From positions 1 to 64,000 of the forward strand of contig CAZFKP010000010.1 of NCBI GenBank assembly GCA_964518725.1: DNA of 64,000 nucleotides, in the 5' to 3' direction. The stretch is from JANRKF01 sp964518725 (lineage in GTDB: Bacteria > Pseudomonadota > Alphaproteobacteria > Rickettsiales > SXRF01). The notes beneath the pieces were generated by a model. The model saw only the letters and a list, made by a program, of their open reading frames with translations. It did no database searches and was not told the DNA's origin. Below are positions 1 through 8,226 of this stretch, in pieces (position 1 is the stretch's first letter; each line of letters begins with the position of its first letter). The position numbers were made by a program, and so were the translations under genes.

Positions 1-3000
1 CAGAAATCGTGCCGCTGCCGCCGCCGATGGTGATGTCGCCGCCGCCGGTGGTGAGCGAACCGGTATAGACATAACCCGTGCCGCCGTCGCCGCTGCGCGA
101 TTTAAGCGTGATACTGCTGCCGGTGATGGACGATGAATTGAAAGATACGTTGGAAGAGAGATACCCAACCAGGATATTGCCTGCGGCGGTGATGGTGACT
201 GGTGCACTACCGCTGCTGCTGGTGCTGACGGTGCTTGTCTGAATGCTGCCGGCGCTGTTGGTAAGGGTGATGGCGGCATTGGTCGTAACCACATTACCAA
301 GTCCGGTATTTCCGGTCGTGGCGTTCAGCGTGATCGCGCCATTGGTGGTATAGAGGTGGGTAGTGTAAGGATTTGAGGTGCTTGCACTGCCGGTAATATT
401 AGCCAGTCCGGTCAGGTCAATCGCCGAGTCGGTGGTCTGGATGTAGCGGTACGTCGAATACATCCCGGCGCCGGTAGCCGCGAGCGTGATCGTGCCGCTA
501 TAGGTGCTGCTGCCGTTATAGCCGAGGCGGGAATAAGTGTCGTGGTGGGTAACAAGATAAATGCCATAATTACTGCTGCCGCTGCCGGCCGTGCCGGAAA
601 GGGTGATGGCGCCGGAGCCGGTGCTGGTGATGTTATAGGTGGCATAGTTACTGTTATCGCCATAGGTAGAGGTGGCGCCGATACCGAAGTTGTTATTGCC
701 TGCGCTGCCGCCGGTGCCGTAAATGCTCACTGTGCCGGTGCCGCTGGTGGTCATGGAGGCCGAGCTCGCACTATTGGCATTGAGATATACGCCGTAGTTT
801 CTGGAGTTATTGCCGCTGCTATAAGCGCCGCCCTGACCGTTGATGATGATGCTGCCGCCGCCGGCGCTGATGCTGCCGCGCACGTTGACGCCATATTGCG
901 TGCCGCTGCTGCTGTTGCCCACGGCATAGCCGCTGCCCGCGATGATGGTGCCGCTGCCGCCGCCGATGGTCACATCACCGCCCGCCGTGGTGATGCCTGC
1001 GGTGGCCACATAGCCGGTGCTGTTGCCGTCATTATCGGCTTGCAGCAGCAAATCGCCACCCGCCAGGGTGATAGAAGCATTGAGTGTGATGTTGCGTGCG
1101 GCGGTTAAGGTGAGCGAACCGCTGCCGGTGGTGGTGATGGCGCTGGAGAGCGTGATGTCGCCCGAGCCGCCGGAACCGTTGGTGTTGACTTCGACGTCGC
1201 CGTTGCCATCCAGCGTCCCTTTAATGGTTGCAGCATAGGCCGCGTCAATGGTCACGTCGGTCGGGTCAAGCAGCCATTTACCGCCCTTGCCGATGATGAC
1301 GCTGCCGCCGTTTAAGTTCAGAGTGTGGTGACCCGACGTCTCCACAAAACCGCCGCTGCCACCGTTTGCGCCTTTGGCTTCGATATGGCCGCCGAAGTCG
1401 GTGGTGTCGTCGGACCAGACGATGACGCGGCCGCCGTCGCCGTCCACCGTGGCGTTGGCCAGGATGACGGTATCTTCATCGAGCGAGGTGTTGCGGGCGC
1501 GGCGGGTGGTGCCGGTGCCCTGGTATTCACCGCCGATGCGTACATTACCGCCGCCTTGGGAGCCATTGCTGTTGATGAGTGCACCAATGAGGCTGATGTC
1601 CTGCCCGGCCAGCATATCGATATTGCCGCCGGTGGTTGCGCCGTCGGAGATATAAGAACCGGAAGCGTAGAGTGAAGCATTGTCGCCACCTTCGATAATA
1701 ATATCGCCGCCCTTTCCCGAATCACTGGAAACATTTAGCCATGCAGCAGGATCGGAGCTATATACATTGTCGAAAGCAATATTAATCGCACCACCGACCA
1801 CCCGTCCACGCGCATCCAGTTGGCCAAGGATATCTACATCACTCGCCGCGATATCGATCGATCCACCAATACCGTCCGTACCTTCAGCGGTCATCAAACT
1901 GCCGCCTTCAACTAAAATATCGCGTCCACGACGCAAATTAGTCACCGGATCAAGACCAATGCGAATAGTGCCGCCGCTTCGGCCACGGACACTCAGGCGG
2001 CTATTATTGCGAATCGCAACATGATCAGCATAAAAGACAATATCGCCGCCCTGACTGATTTCAGATTCCGATTTGTAACTGCCTTGTACATCAATAGTGG
2101 CGTCATCTTGTGCCGCAACGATCCGTATCGTCCCGCCGTTGCCTTGAACACCACTAACGCTGACGGTGCTATTGGCGCCATCAGCGTAGACACCGGAGAA
2201 CAATACGTTGACTAGCCCGCCCGTGTCGCCGCTGGCATCTAGTGTGCCAAATTGGTCAACGTGGTCGGCAGCAATCTCAATGCTGCCACCCGTGTCACCA
2301 GTATTATTACCGCGTGCCAATACCCGGCCAGTGTTTTTTATCTTACCTTGGCTAGCAAACAGGCGGATCGTTCCCCCCTGCTGCATAAAGCTATCGGCTT
2401 TGAGTTCACCGGTATTGACCACCAACGCATCCACCGCTGCACGCGCGGCAATTGCCGTCAGCTCAATCCGGCCGCCTTGTGCAGCAATGATGCCACTATT
2501 TTCAATTAATTGTTGTTGCAAATCCCCCGTGACCACCACCCGGCTGATACCGTCACCTGCAAAATCGAGCGTGAACGCATCACCCGATGCCAGCTGTACT
2601 TTACCAAGCGTAGCGGTAATCACGCCATGGTTCTGCACATTCGACCCCACCAGCCCCACCAAACCAGCATCGGCCACTGTGATCGTGCCTGAATTGATGA
2701 TCTGAGCGTTTGCATTGCCTGCCAAATTGAAGCGCAATTGCTGATCATTCATGAAGCGGTCATTATCGATATCCGAACTGCTGACCACCAGACTGTTGAC
2801 GTTGACCTGTGACGTGCCGTTAAAAATGACACCATTCGGATTGACTAGGATGATTCGACCGTTAGCATCCAGCTGGCCACTGATTTGGCTTGGCTTATTG
2901 TCGCGGATACGGTTCAGTGCAATCGAGCTGGACGACGGCTGAATAAAATGCGTGCGCTCGCCCTGCGCGATGTCGAAACTACTCCAGTCGATAATCGCCT

Positions 3001-3169
3001 TGTCGGTGGCCTGAGTCACCGTTACGGTATTTCCTGCCTGCGCTATGCTTGCGCTACCACCGACTACTGCACCGCCCTGCGGGTTGGCATAGGCAACGCC
3101 AGGCGCGGCAGCCAACCCACACAATACGGTCGTCTGTAGCAATTTATGTCGCAATGTGCTCTGCATCAT
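1..3169 (-). CDS. TPS-type filamentous haemagglutinin-like adhesin, N-terminal part (cut by window edge)
   Basis: The reading frame is open without a stop from ATG at 3169 to the window edge (about 1,056 codons) and continues outside. Residues 1-28 form a signal peptide ending in a VAYA-type cleavage site. Residues about 30-150 carry the two-partner-secretion (haemagglutination activity) domain, with the diagnostic DKAIIDWSSFDI stretch near residue 56 and NPNGVIFNG at 110-118. The rest is a beta-helix-like repeat region rich in G, S, T and N with recurrent GGxI/GGDI turns, as in secreted adhesins and contact-dependent inhibition proteins. Such proteins are exported by a TpsB/FhaC transporter, which is not in this window. 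The start has GGGGAA about 9 nt upstream. The C-terminal half, including any toxin module, cannot be seen, so adhesin versus CDI toxin remains open. Confidence 0.88.
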   Translation of the reverse strand, partial: MMQSTLRHKLLQTTVLCGLAAAPGVAYANPQGGAVVGGSASIAQAGNTVTVTQATDKAIIDWSSFDIAQGERTHFIQPSSSSIALNRIRDNKPSQISGQLDANGRIILVNPNGVIFNGTSQVNVNSLVVSSSDIDNDRFMNDQQLRFNLAGNANAQIINSGTITVADAGLVGLVGSNVQNHGVITATLGKVQLASGDAFTLDFAGDGISRVVVTGDLQQQLIENSGIIAAQGGRIELTAIAARAAVDALVVNTGELKADSFMQQGGTIRLFASQGKIKNTGRVLARGNNTGDTGGSIEIAADHVDQFGTLDASGDTGGLVNVLFSGVYADGANSTVSVSGVQGNGGTIRIVAAQDDATIDVQGSYKSESEISQGGDIVFYADHVAIRNNSRLSVRGRSGGTIRIGLDPVTNLRRGRDILVEGGSLMTAEGTDGIGGSIDIAASDVDILGQLDARGRVVGGAINIAFDNVYSSDPAAWLNVSSDSGKGGDIIIEGGDNASLYASGSYISDGATTGGNIDMLAGQDISLIGALINSNGSQGGGNVRIGGEYQGTGTTRRARNTSLDEDTVILANATVDGDGGRVIVWSDDTTDFGGHIEAKGANGGSGGFVETSGHHTLNLNGGSVIIGKGGKWLLDPTDVTIDAAYAATIKGTLDGNGDVEVNTNGSGGSGDITLSSAITTTGSGSLTLTAARNITLNASITLAGGDLLLQADNDGNSTGYVATAGITTAGGDVTIGGGSGTIIAGSGYAVGNSSSGTQYGVNVRGSISAGGGSIIINGQGGAYSSGNNSRNYGVYLNANSASSASMTTSGTGTVSIYGTGGSAGNNNFGIGATSTYGDNSNYATYNITSTGSGAITLSGTAGSGSSNYGIYLVTHHDTYSRLGYNGSSTYSGTITLAATGAGMYSTYRYIQTTDSAIDLTGLANITGSASTSNPYTTHLYTTNGAITLNATTGNTGLGNVVTTNAAITLTNSAGSIQTSTVSTSSSGSAPVTITAAGNILVGYLSSNVSFNSSSITGSSITLKSRSGDGGTGYVYTGSLTTGGGDITIGGGSGTIS
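9..1038 (-). repeat. Long-period internal repeat of the adhesin (unit about 313 codons)
   Basis: Near-identical segments encoding a TGYV...GGDxTIGGGSGTI block occur at about 9-96 and 948-1038, exactly 939 nt (313 codons) apart and in frame. The protein is therefore built partly from long modules and not only short beta-helix coils. More copies probably lie beyond the window edge. Confidence 0.6.
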
Positions 3170-3566
3170 TAAATACGTTCCCCATTACAAATTTCATTCT
3201 GGAACAAATTGGTTAATTGATTAATAAAATTTTTTGGAATAATGGTTAAATATTCTATATGCACGCAGAATATCTATTCTCATAAAATGACGTACAATCA
3301 ACTGTTATATAACTATTAAATTTATTATTATTGATCGACAAATAGGAGGTTGGTCTATAAAATAGTTAAATACATCTATGGCTCGCAATCGGTTCATCTC
3401 ATCAAAACTGGCAGCTGCAGCTTTATTGATTGTGCCGGATGGATAATCAACCTCCGCTAATATCGTCTGAACACTGTAACTCACGTCAATAACCCTGCGA
3501 ACATGATTGAAAGCTTCATCACGCCAGCGTACAATGTCGAACAAAAAATAAGAGTATAACAGTCAG
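3170..3566. other. AT-rich divergent intergenic region
   Basis: About 400 bp between the adhesin start (-) and the lipid operon (+). It is clearly AT-rich, with runs such as TTAATTGATTAATAAAA near 3212. It must hold the adhesin promoter. A TATAAC hexamer at 3555-3560 sits only 7 bp before the ATG at 3567, and no Shine-Dalgarno sequence precedes that ATG. The downstream operon may therefore start with a leaderless message. A weak 79-codon frame on the minus strand is listed separately. Confidence 0.4.
3305..3544 (-). CDS. Possible small protein, 79 aa, unknown
   Basis: An open frame with a TTG start in the adhesin/oxidoreductase gap. The residue mix looks protein-like (VRWRDEAFNHVRRVIDV, then AEVDYPSGTINKAAAASF) with no low-complexity bias, unlike most chance frames here. 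There is no clear Shine-Dalgarno sequence and no recognised domain. It could be a real small gene, a remnant of a longer one, or chance. Confidence 0.25.
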   Translation of the reverse strand: MFDIVRWRDEAFNHVRRVIDVSYSVQTILAEVDYPSGTINKAAAASFDEMNRLRAIDVFNYFIDQPPICRSIIINLIVI

Positions 3567-4823
3567 ATGCAAAAAATCGCGGTGATAGGATCGGGAATTT
3601 CTGGAATGGCGGCCGCCTATCTCCTTTCCCCTTCCAGCCATGTCACCCTCTATGAAAAAAATGCTATCCCCGGAGGCCACGCTCGCACGATCCTGGTACC
3701 AGGGAAGGATGGCACCACCACAGCCGTAGACACTGGATTTATTGTGTTCAACCATGTGAACTATCCCGAATTGCTTGGCCTGTTCCGCCATCTGGGGGTG
3801 GCAACGGAAACAAGCAATATGACCTTCGCGTTCTCGACAAATGGCGGTGCATTTGAATGGGGTGCAAAAAACTTAAATGCCGTATTCGGACAGCGCAGCA
3901 ACCTGCTGAAACCCTATTTTTACCGGATGATCTGGGATGTCCTGCGGTTCTTCAAACATGCGCCGGAGTGCCTGGATGAACAGGCAGAATTATCGCTTGG
4001 CCAACTGTTGGATCGGCTTGCGCTTGGAAAACGTTTCCGCGAACAGTTTATCTTGCCGATGGGGGCGGCCATATGGAGCTGCCCGATGGAAAAGATGCTC
4101 GAATTCCCAGCAAAAACGTTTGTCCGTTTCTTTAAAAACCACGGGTTGCTTTCACTGTCCGGCCAGCATCAATGGTACACCGTCACCGGCGGCTCGCAGG
4201 AATATGTCAAAAAAATTACCGCGCCACTGGCCGGGAATATCCGTCTCAACTCACCGGTTGCAAAAGTCTGGCGCGACGGCGGGCAGGCCGTGGTGCGTAC
4301 CGCAGACGGCGATGAAGAGCGCTACGACCATGTCGTGTTCGCATCCCATGCCGATGAAACGATGTCCATGCTTGCCGACGCCACTCCAGAAGAAACCTCG
4401 ATCCTCAGCACTTTCCATTATCAACCAAACCACGCCTTCCTGCACCGCGACCCGCGCCAGATGCCAAAACGAACCGCCTGCTGGGCAAGCTGGAATTACC
4501 TGACTGATAATCGCAATCGCCATCAGCTTTCCCTCACCTACTGGATGAATTCACTGCAAAATCTGGATCCGGCGACACCCTTGTTTGTCACTCTAAATCC
4601 GATGGCACCGATTGTCCCCGAACTAATCATCGACCAGCACATATTCACCCACCCGATTTTCACCCGCGAGGCAATTGCCGCCCAGGCGCGTATCCCGGAA
4701 ATCCAGGGCAAGCGCAATTTCTGGTTCTGCGGTGCCTGGCAGCGCTATGGGTTTCATGAAGACGGAATCATGAGCGCCGTCGCCGTCGCCAAGCAGATGG
4801 GAGCTTCTATTCCATGGCACTAG
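3567..4823 (+). CDS. FAD-dependent amine-oxidase-fold oxidoreductase of a fatty-acid modification cluster
   Basis: A 418-residue flavoprotein. The N-terminal dinucleotide-binding motif GSGISG (residues 8-13) is followed by an acidic strand end (YEKN) and the PGGHARTI signature of flavin monooxygenase/desaturase-like proteins; the C-terminal FAD-binding stretch reads FCGAWQRYGFHEDGIMSA. This family is habitually encoded next to DUF1365 and a CFA-synthase-like methyltransferase, as here. In alphaproteobacteria such trios belong to stress-induced membrane-lipid remodelling, including methylated and furan fatty acids, where the flavoprotein desaturates or oxidises the acyl chain. The exact reaction here is inferred. 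The gene overlaps the next by 10 nt, and the start lacks an obvious ribosome-binding site. Confidence 0.85.
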   Translation: MQKIAVIGSGISGMAAAYLLSPSSHVTLYEKNAIPGGHARTILVPGKDGTTTAVDTGFIVFNHVNYPELLGLFRHLGVATETSNMTFAFSTNGGAFEWGAKNLNAVFGQRSNLLKPYFYRMIWDVLRFFKHAPECLDEQAELSLGQLLDRLALGKRFREQFILPMGAAIWSCPMEKMLEFPAKTFVRFFKNHGLLSLSGQHQWYTVTGGSQEYVKKITAPLAGNIRLNSPVAKVWRDGGQAVVRTADGDEERYDHVVFASHADETMSMLADATPEETSILSTFHYQPNHAFLHRDPRQMPKRTACWASWNYLTDNRNRHQLSLTYWMNSLQNLDPATPLFVTLNPMAPIVPELIIDQHIFTHPIFTREAIAAQARIPEIQGKRNFWFCGAWQRYGFHEDGIMSAVAVAKQMGASIPWH

Positions 4824-5575
4824 AAAACGGCTTGCTCATCGCCGATGTGATGCATGAACGGCTGCTGCCCAAACAGCACAAGCTGCGCTACACCGTCTAT
4901 TACCTGTGCTTCCCGGTTCACCGCCTGCGCGAGCTTGCCTGTAAATGCCTGTCGCTCGGCCGGTTTAACCTCTACAGCTATTATGAACGCGACCACGGGT
5001 TCGGTGGAATGGGCAATGAAGCATGGATCCGTTCGGTACTCGCGCAATATCAGCTTTCCGAAGCCGATGGCGAGACCGTGCTTGTAACCATGCCACGCCT
5101 GTTCGGCTACGGTTTTAATCCGGTAAGTTTCTGGTTCTGCCTGGATAAGCAGGGAAGTACACGCGCCGTGGTTTCCGAAGTGAACAACACGTTCCGCGAA
5201 CGCCACTGCTATGTCAGCTTCCACGACGACCACCGGGTAATCACGCAGGATGACATCCTCGAATCACGCAAAGTATTCCATGTCTCTCCCTTTTTCAGCG
5301 TCGAGGGCTATTACCGCTTCCGTTTCGCCTACCGCCCGGATAAGATTGGGGTTTGGATTGATTATTACAAAGGGAAAGATAAGTTTCTTACCACATCCTT
5401 GGTTGGAAAGCGCAAGGAACTCAGCGACCGGATGCTGATACATTGCTTTTTTCGCTACCCGCTGGTAACTGTGAAGGTAGTTGGGCTGATTCACTATCAT
5501 GCCATCCGGCTGCTCGCGAAAGGCCTGCGTTACCTCACCAAACCCACCCCACCCACACAGGACATGACACGATGA
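4814..5575 (+). CDS. DUF1365 family protein
   Basis: A 253-residue protein with family hallmarks: an N-terminal HERLLPKQHKLRYTVYYLCF stretch, a central FGYGFNPVSFWFC, and EVNNTFRERHCYV. The C-terminal third includes an amphipathic hydrophobic segment that may bind membrane. DUF1365 proteins have no established enzymatic activity but are nearly always encoded between an FAD oxidoreductase and a cyclopropane-fatty-acid-synthase-like methyltransferase, which is the arrangement here. Its start lies inside the 3' end of the oxidoreductase and its stop overlaps the next start (ATGA at 5572-5575), so the three are translationally coupled. A role as partner protein in acyl-chain modification is inferred. 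Confidence 0.88.
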   Translation: MALENGLLIADVMHERLLPKQHKLRYTVYYLCFPVHRLRELACKCLSLGRFNLYSYYERDHGFGGMGNEAWIRSVLAQYQLSEADGETVLVTMPRLFGYGFNPVSFWFCLDKQGSTRAVVSEVNNTFRERHCYVSFHDDHRVITQDDILESRKVFHVSPFFSVEGYYRFRFAYRPDKIGVWIDYYKGKDKFLTTSLVGKRKELSDRMLIHCFFRYPLVTVKVVGLIHYHAIRLLAKGLRYLTKPTPPTQDMTR

Positions 5576-6744
5576 GCCTTTCCTCCCAGATTATTGAGCG
5601 GTTGCTGTTCGACACGCTGGAACGTGCGATCGAAAAGGGCACACTGCATGTCACCACCCCGGAAGGCGGCACACGCACCTTCAAAGGCAGTGAGGCTGGC
5701 TCGGAAGGACAGTGGATTATCCACCAATGGCAGGCCATCCGGCTGCTTGCCAGCCGCGGGGATATCGGCCTCGGTGAAGCCTACGAAGCAGGGCTCTGGG
5801 ATACCCCCGATCTTGACGCCCTGTTCTGCGTCTTCGTCGACAACCTCGACAAGCTCGACGCGCTGGCACATGGCAACTGCCTGAGCCGCTTTTGCTTCAA
5901 CATGCTAAACCATGTGTTCCGCCGCAACAGTGTACAGGGCAGCAGCCAGAACATCCAGGCACATTACGATGTCGGCAACGAGTTCTACCAGCTGTGGCTC
6001 GATCCCAGCATGACCTATTCCTCAGCGCTCTACACCGAAACGGATACCAGCCTCGAAGCGGCGCAATCGTCCAAATACCAACGTATCCTTGACCGCATCG
6101 GCAAGGCGCGAACCTCAATCCTTGAAGTCGGTTGCGGCTGGGGCGGGTTCGCGGAGCAAGCCGCCAACGCCGGTCACCACCTGACCGGCCTCACCATTTC
6201 GCCGAAACAGCATGAATTCGCAACCAACCGGCTGACCGGAAAGCGTGCTGAAATCCGGCTCCAGGATTACCGGAAAACAGGCGGGGTGTTCGACGCCATC
6301 GCCTCGATTGAGATGTTCGAAGCTGTCGGCAAGCGTTACTGGCCAAGCTATTTCGACACAATCAAACAGCGCATGGCACCCGATGGCATTGCCATGGTGC
6401 AGACCATCACCGTGCAGGATGATGCATTCGACGGCTATGCACGCCGCAGCGATTACATTCGCCACTATGTCTTTCCCGGTGGCCTCCTGCCCTCGCTTGC
6501 AACCTTCCGCGAATGTGCCGGGAAATCCGGGCTTGCCTGCCGCGATGTGTTTGCATTCGGTCAGGATTACGCAAAAACACTGCGGGAATGGTTGGTGCGT
6601 TTCGAGGCTGCCGAACCCGCCATCCGCGCACTGGGACACCGCGATGCCTTCATCCGTAGCTGGCGCCTGTATTTAAGTATGTGCGCGGCCTCTTTTGCCT
6701 GCGGACGCACCGACGTCATGCAGCTGGAGCTCGTCCATGCATAG
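5572..6744 (+). CDS. Cyclopropane-fatty-acid-synthase-like SAM methyltransferase
   Basis: A 390-residue class I methyltransferase that transfers a methyl(ene) group from SAM to unsaturated phospholipid acyl chains at the membrane. The SAM site is EVGCGWGGFAEQA (about residue 184), preceded by the CFA-family signature HYDVGNEFYQLWLDPSMTYS, with SIEMFEAVG further on. The N-terminal 100 residues are the usual lipid-binding extension. ATG at 5572 is preferred over an upstream in-frame ATG because it gives the ATGA overlap with the DUF1365 gene and the normal family length. Context suggests it may be a specialised acyl methylase (UfaM-like) and not classical Cfa; this needs biochemical or phylogenetic support. 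Confidence 0.87.
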   Translation: MSLSSQIIERLLFDTLERAIEKGTLHVTTPEGGTRTFKGSEAGSEGQWIIHQWQAIRLLASRGDIGLGEAYEAGLWDTPDLDALFCVFVDNLDKLDALAHGNCLSRFCFNMLNHVFRRNSVQGSSQNIQAHYDVGNEFYQLWLDPSMTYSSALYTETDTSLEAAQSSKYQRILDRIGKARTSILEVGCGWGGFAEQAANAGHHLTGLTISPKQHEFATNRLTGKRAEIRLQDYRKTGGVFDAIASIEMFEAVGKRYWPSYFDTIKQRMAPDGIAMVQTITVQDDAFDGYARRSDYIRHYVFPGGLLPSLATFRECAGKSGLACRDVFAFGQDYAKTLREWLVRFEAAEPAIRALGHRDAFIRSWRLYLSMCAASFACGRTDVMQLELVHA

Positions 6745-7249
6745 GCATATTCTCACTCTTGCGGCTGCATCACTGATATTGTCCGGCTCGCTGGCCGCAC
6801 AAGAAACCGTTCCGGAAATTGCCTCTGCCATTAATGCCGATTCGCCATACGGTAGCGGCAGTCTGCGTAAGTTTATCTTTCACGCCTATGATGCCGAGCT
6901 ATGGACCGACGCAACTCGCTGGTCTTACACAGCACCTTTTGCGCTCACCCTTACCTACCGGATGAATTTCTCCACCGATGAGCTGGTAGAAAAAACCATC
7001 GAAGAAATGGAGCGACTCCACAAAACCGGCTCGGAATGGAAGCAAGAGCTTGTGCGAGCCTTCCCGAACGTTAAGGATGGCGACCGCATCACTGCGTTGT
7101 TCTTGCCGAAGAAAGGCGTGCGGTTTTTCTATAACGGCACGATAACACATACGGTCAAGGAAGTGGCGTTTGCACAGATGTTCTTTGATATCTGGCTCTC
7201 GGAAAACACCTCTGAACCGTCAGTGCGGAAGAAACTGCTTAACTTGTGA
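6737..7249 (+). CDS. Chalcone-isomerase-like periplasmic protein
   Basis: A 170-residue protein with a Sec signal peptide (residues 1-20, cleavage near LAAQ). The body has the bacterial chalcone-isomerase-like pattern: KFIFHAYDAELWTD, then FALTLTYRMNFSTDELVEKT, then FPNVKDGDRITALFLPKKG. Bacterial members of this fold lack proof of flavonoid isomerase activity and are thought to bind fatty acids or lipids. The start overlaps the end of the methyltransferase gene by 8 nt. Membership in the same operon fits a role in handling modified fatty acids. Confidence 0.8.
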   Translation: MHRHILTLAAASLILSGSLAAQETVPEIASAINADSPYGSGSLRKFIFHAYDAELWTDATRWSYTAPFALTLTYRMNFSTDELVEKTIEEMERLHKTGSEWKQELVRAFPNVKDGDRITALFLPKKGVRFFYNGTITHTVKEVAFAQMFFDIWLSENTSEPSVRKKLLNL

Positions 7250-7299
7250 GTACCACTTCATACCAAGTGTAACCCTATCCTTAAGAAAGGTGCCATCCC

Positions 7300-7830
7300 A
7301 TGAAAAAACTTTGCGCTTTTGTCAGCACCGCCGCCCTGATGATAAGCGGCTGCAATGCTTCCACTACCGAGGATTACGCCAACAACACACCAAAACTCGA
7401 CATTCGCAGCTACCTGAACGGATCGCTGGAAGCGACCGGAATCCTGTTCGACCATAGCGGTAAGGCCGACCTGCAATTCCATGTCTCCATGACCGCCTCA
7501 TGGCAGGGCAACACCGGAACGCTCAAGGAAAACTTCATATTCAGCGACGGGCGCAAGGATGAGCGCACCTGGACTATTACCATGCAGGACGACCACCACT
7601 TCACTGCCACCGCGCATGACGTGATCGGCACCGCCACCGGCTCGCAACACGGCAACGCCGCCAACATGCGCTACATCCTGAACGCCAAGCGTTCCGGGGG
7701 GGATACGATCACCCTATCGATGGATGACTGGCTTTACCTGATGGACGATACCACGCTCATCAACCGCACAAAAATGAAAAAATTCGGCCTGACCGTCGGT
7801 GAGCTGGTTATCACGTTCCGCAAGCTGTAA
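7300..7830 (+). CDS. DUF3833 family lipoprotein
   Basis: A 176-residue protein with a lipobox (ISGC, Cys18), so it is a probable lipoprotein of the inner or outer membrane. The mature part contains LDIRSYLNGSLEATGILFDHSG and an R/K-FxVxMxxxW beta-rich core typical of DUF3833, a lipocalin-like family encoded in the same CFA/DUF1365 clusters. AAAGGTG lies 8 nt before the ATG. It is the last gene of the operon. Function is unknown; lipid binding or transport is a reasonable inference. Confidence 0.78.
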   Translation: MKKLCAFVSTAALMISGCNASTTEDYANNTPKLDIRSYLNGSLEATGILFDHSGKADLQFHVSMTASWQGNTGTLKENFIFSDGRKDERTWTITMQDDHHFTATAHDVIGTATGSQHGNAANMRYILNAKRSGGDTITLSMDDWLYLMDDTTLINRTKMKKFGLTVGELVITFRKL

Positions 7831-7848
7831 ACAGATTATCGGCTGGCT

Positions 7849-8226
7849 TCACATGATCGCTGGGGCAATCGGCACCGGCTTGCGATCGGCGCCAATCGCA
7901 ACAAATACGAAACGCCCCTCGGTAACCTGCTCCTGCTCGGTGCTTTTCTGGCGCTCAACCACCGCATCAACTTTCACAACGATGCTGGTGCGGCCGATCT
8001 TCTCGGTAGTGGCGTAACAAATCAGGCAATCGCCAATCAGCACCGGCTTGTGGAAAACAATATTGTCGATCGCAACCGTCACCACCTTGGCGTGGGTATG
8101 TTTGCGCGCATGGAGGTAGGCCGCCAGATCCATCTGGCTGAGAATCCAACCGCCGAACATATCCCCGTCCGGGTTGGTGTCACTGGGCATGGCCACCACC
8201 TTGATGACCAGTTCGCGTCCGCTCAC
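7849..8226 (-). CDS. yciA: Acyl-CoA thioesterase, YciA-type hotdog
   Basis: A 125-residue single hotdog domain with the YciA/BFIT signature: N-terminal MPSDTNPDGDMFGGWILSQ (catalytic Asp and the following helix) and VDNIVFHKPVLIGD-like text (here IDNIVFHKPVLIGDCL). It hydrolyses acyl-CoA to free acid and CoA in the cytoplasm. The GTG start directly abuts the nrdB stop with no intervening base, suggesting translational coupling and an nrdA-nrdB-yciA transcript. Confidence 0.9.
   Translation of the reverse strand: MSGRELVIKVVAMPSDTNPDGDMFGGWILSQMDLAAYLHARKHTHAKVVTVAIDNIVFHKPVLIGDCLICYATTEKIGRTSIVVKVDAVVERQKSTEQEQVTEGRFVFVAIGADRKPVPIAPAIM

Noticed and set aside
542..2705. Several plus-strand frames in the adhesin region
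   Set aside because: The minus-strand adhesin frame has a TPS domain and signal peptide; the plus frames are Ala/Ser/Pro-rich reverse readings of its repeats.
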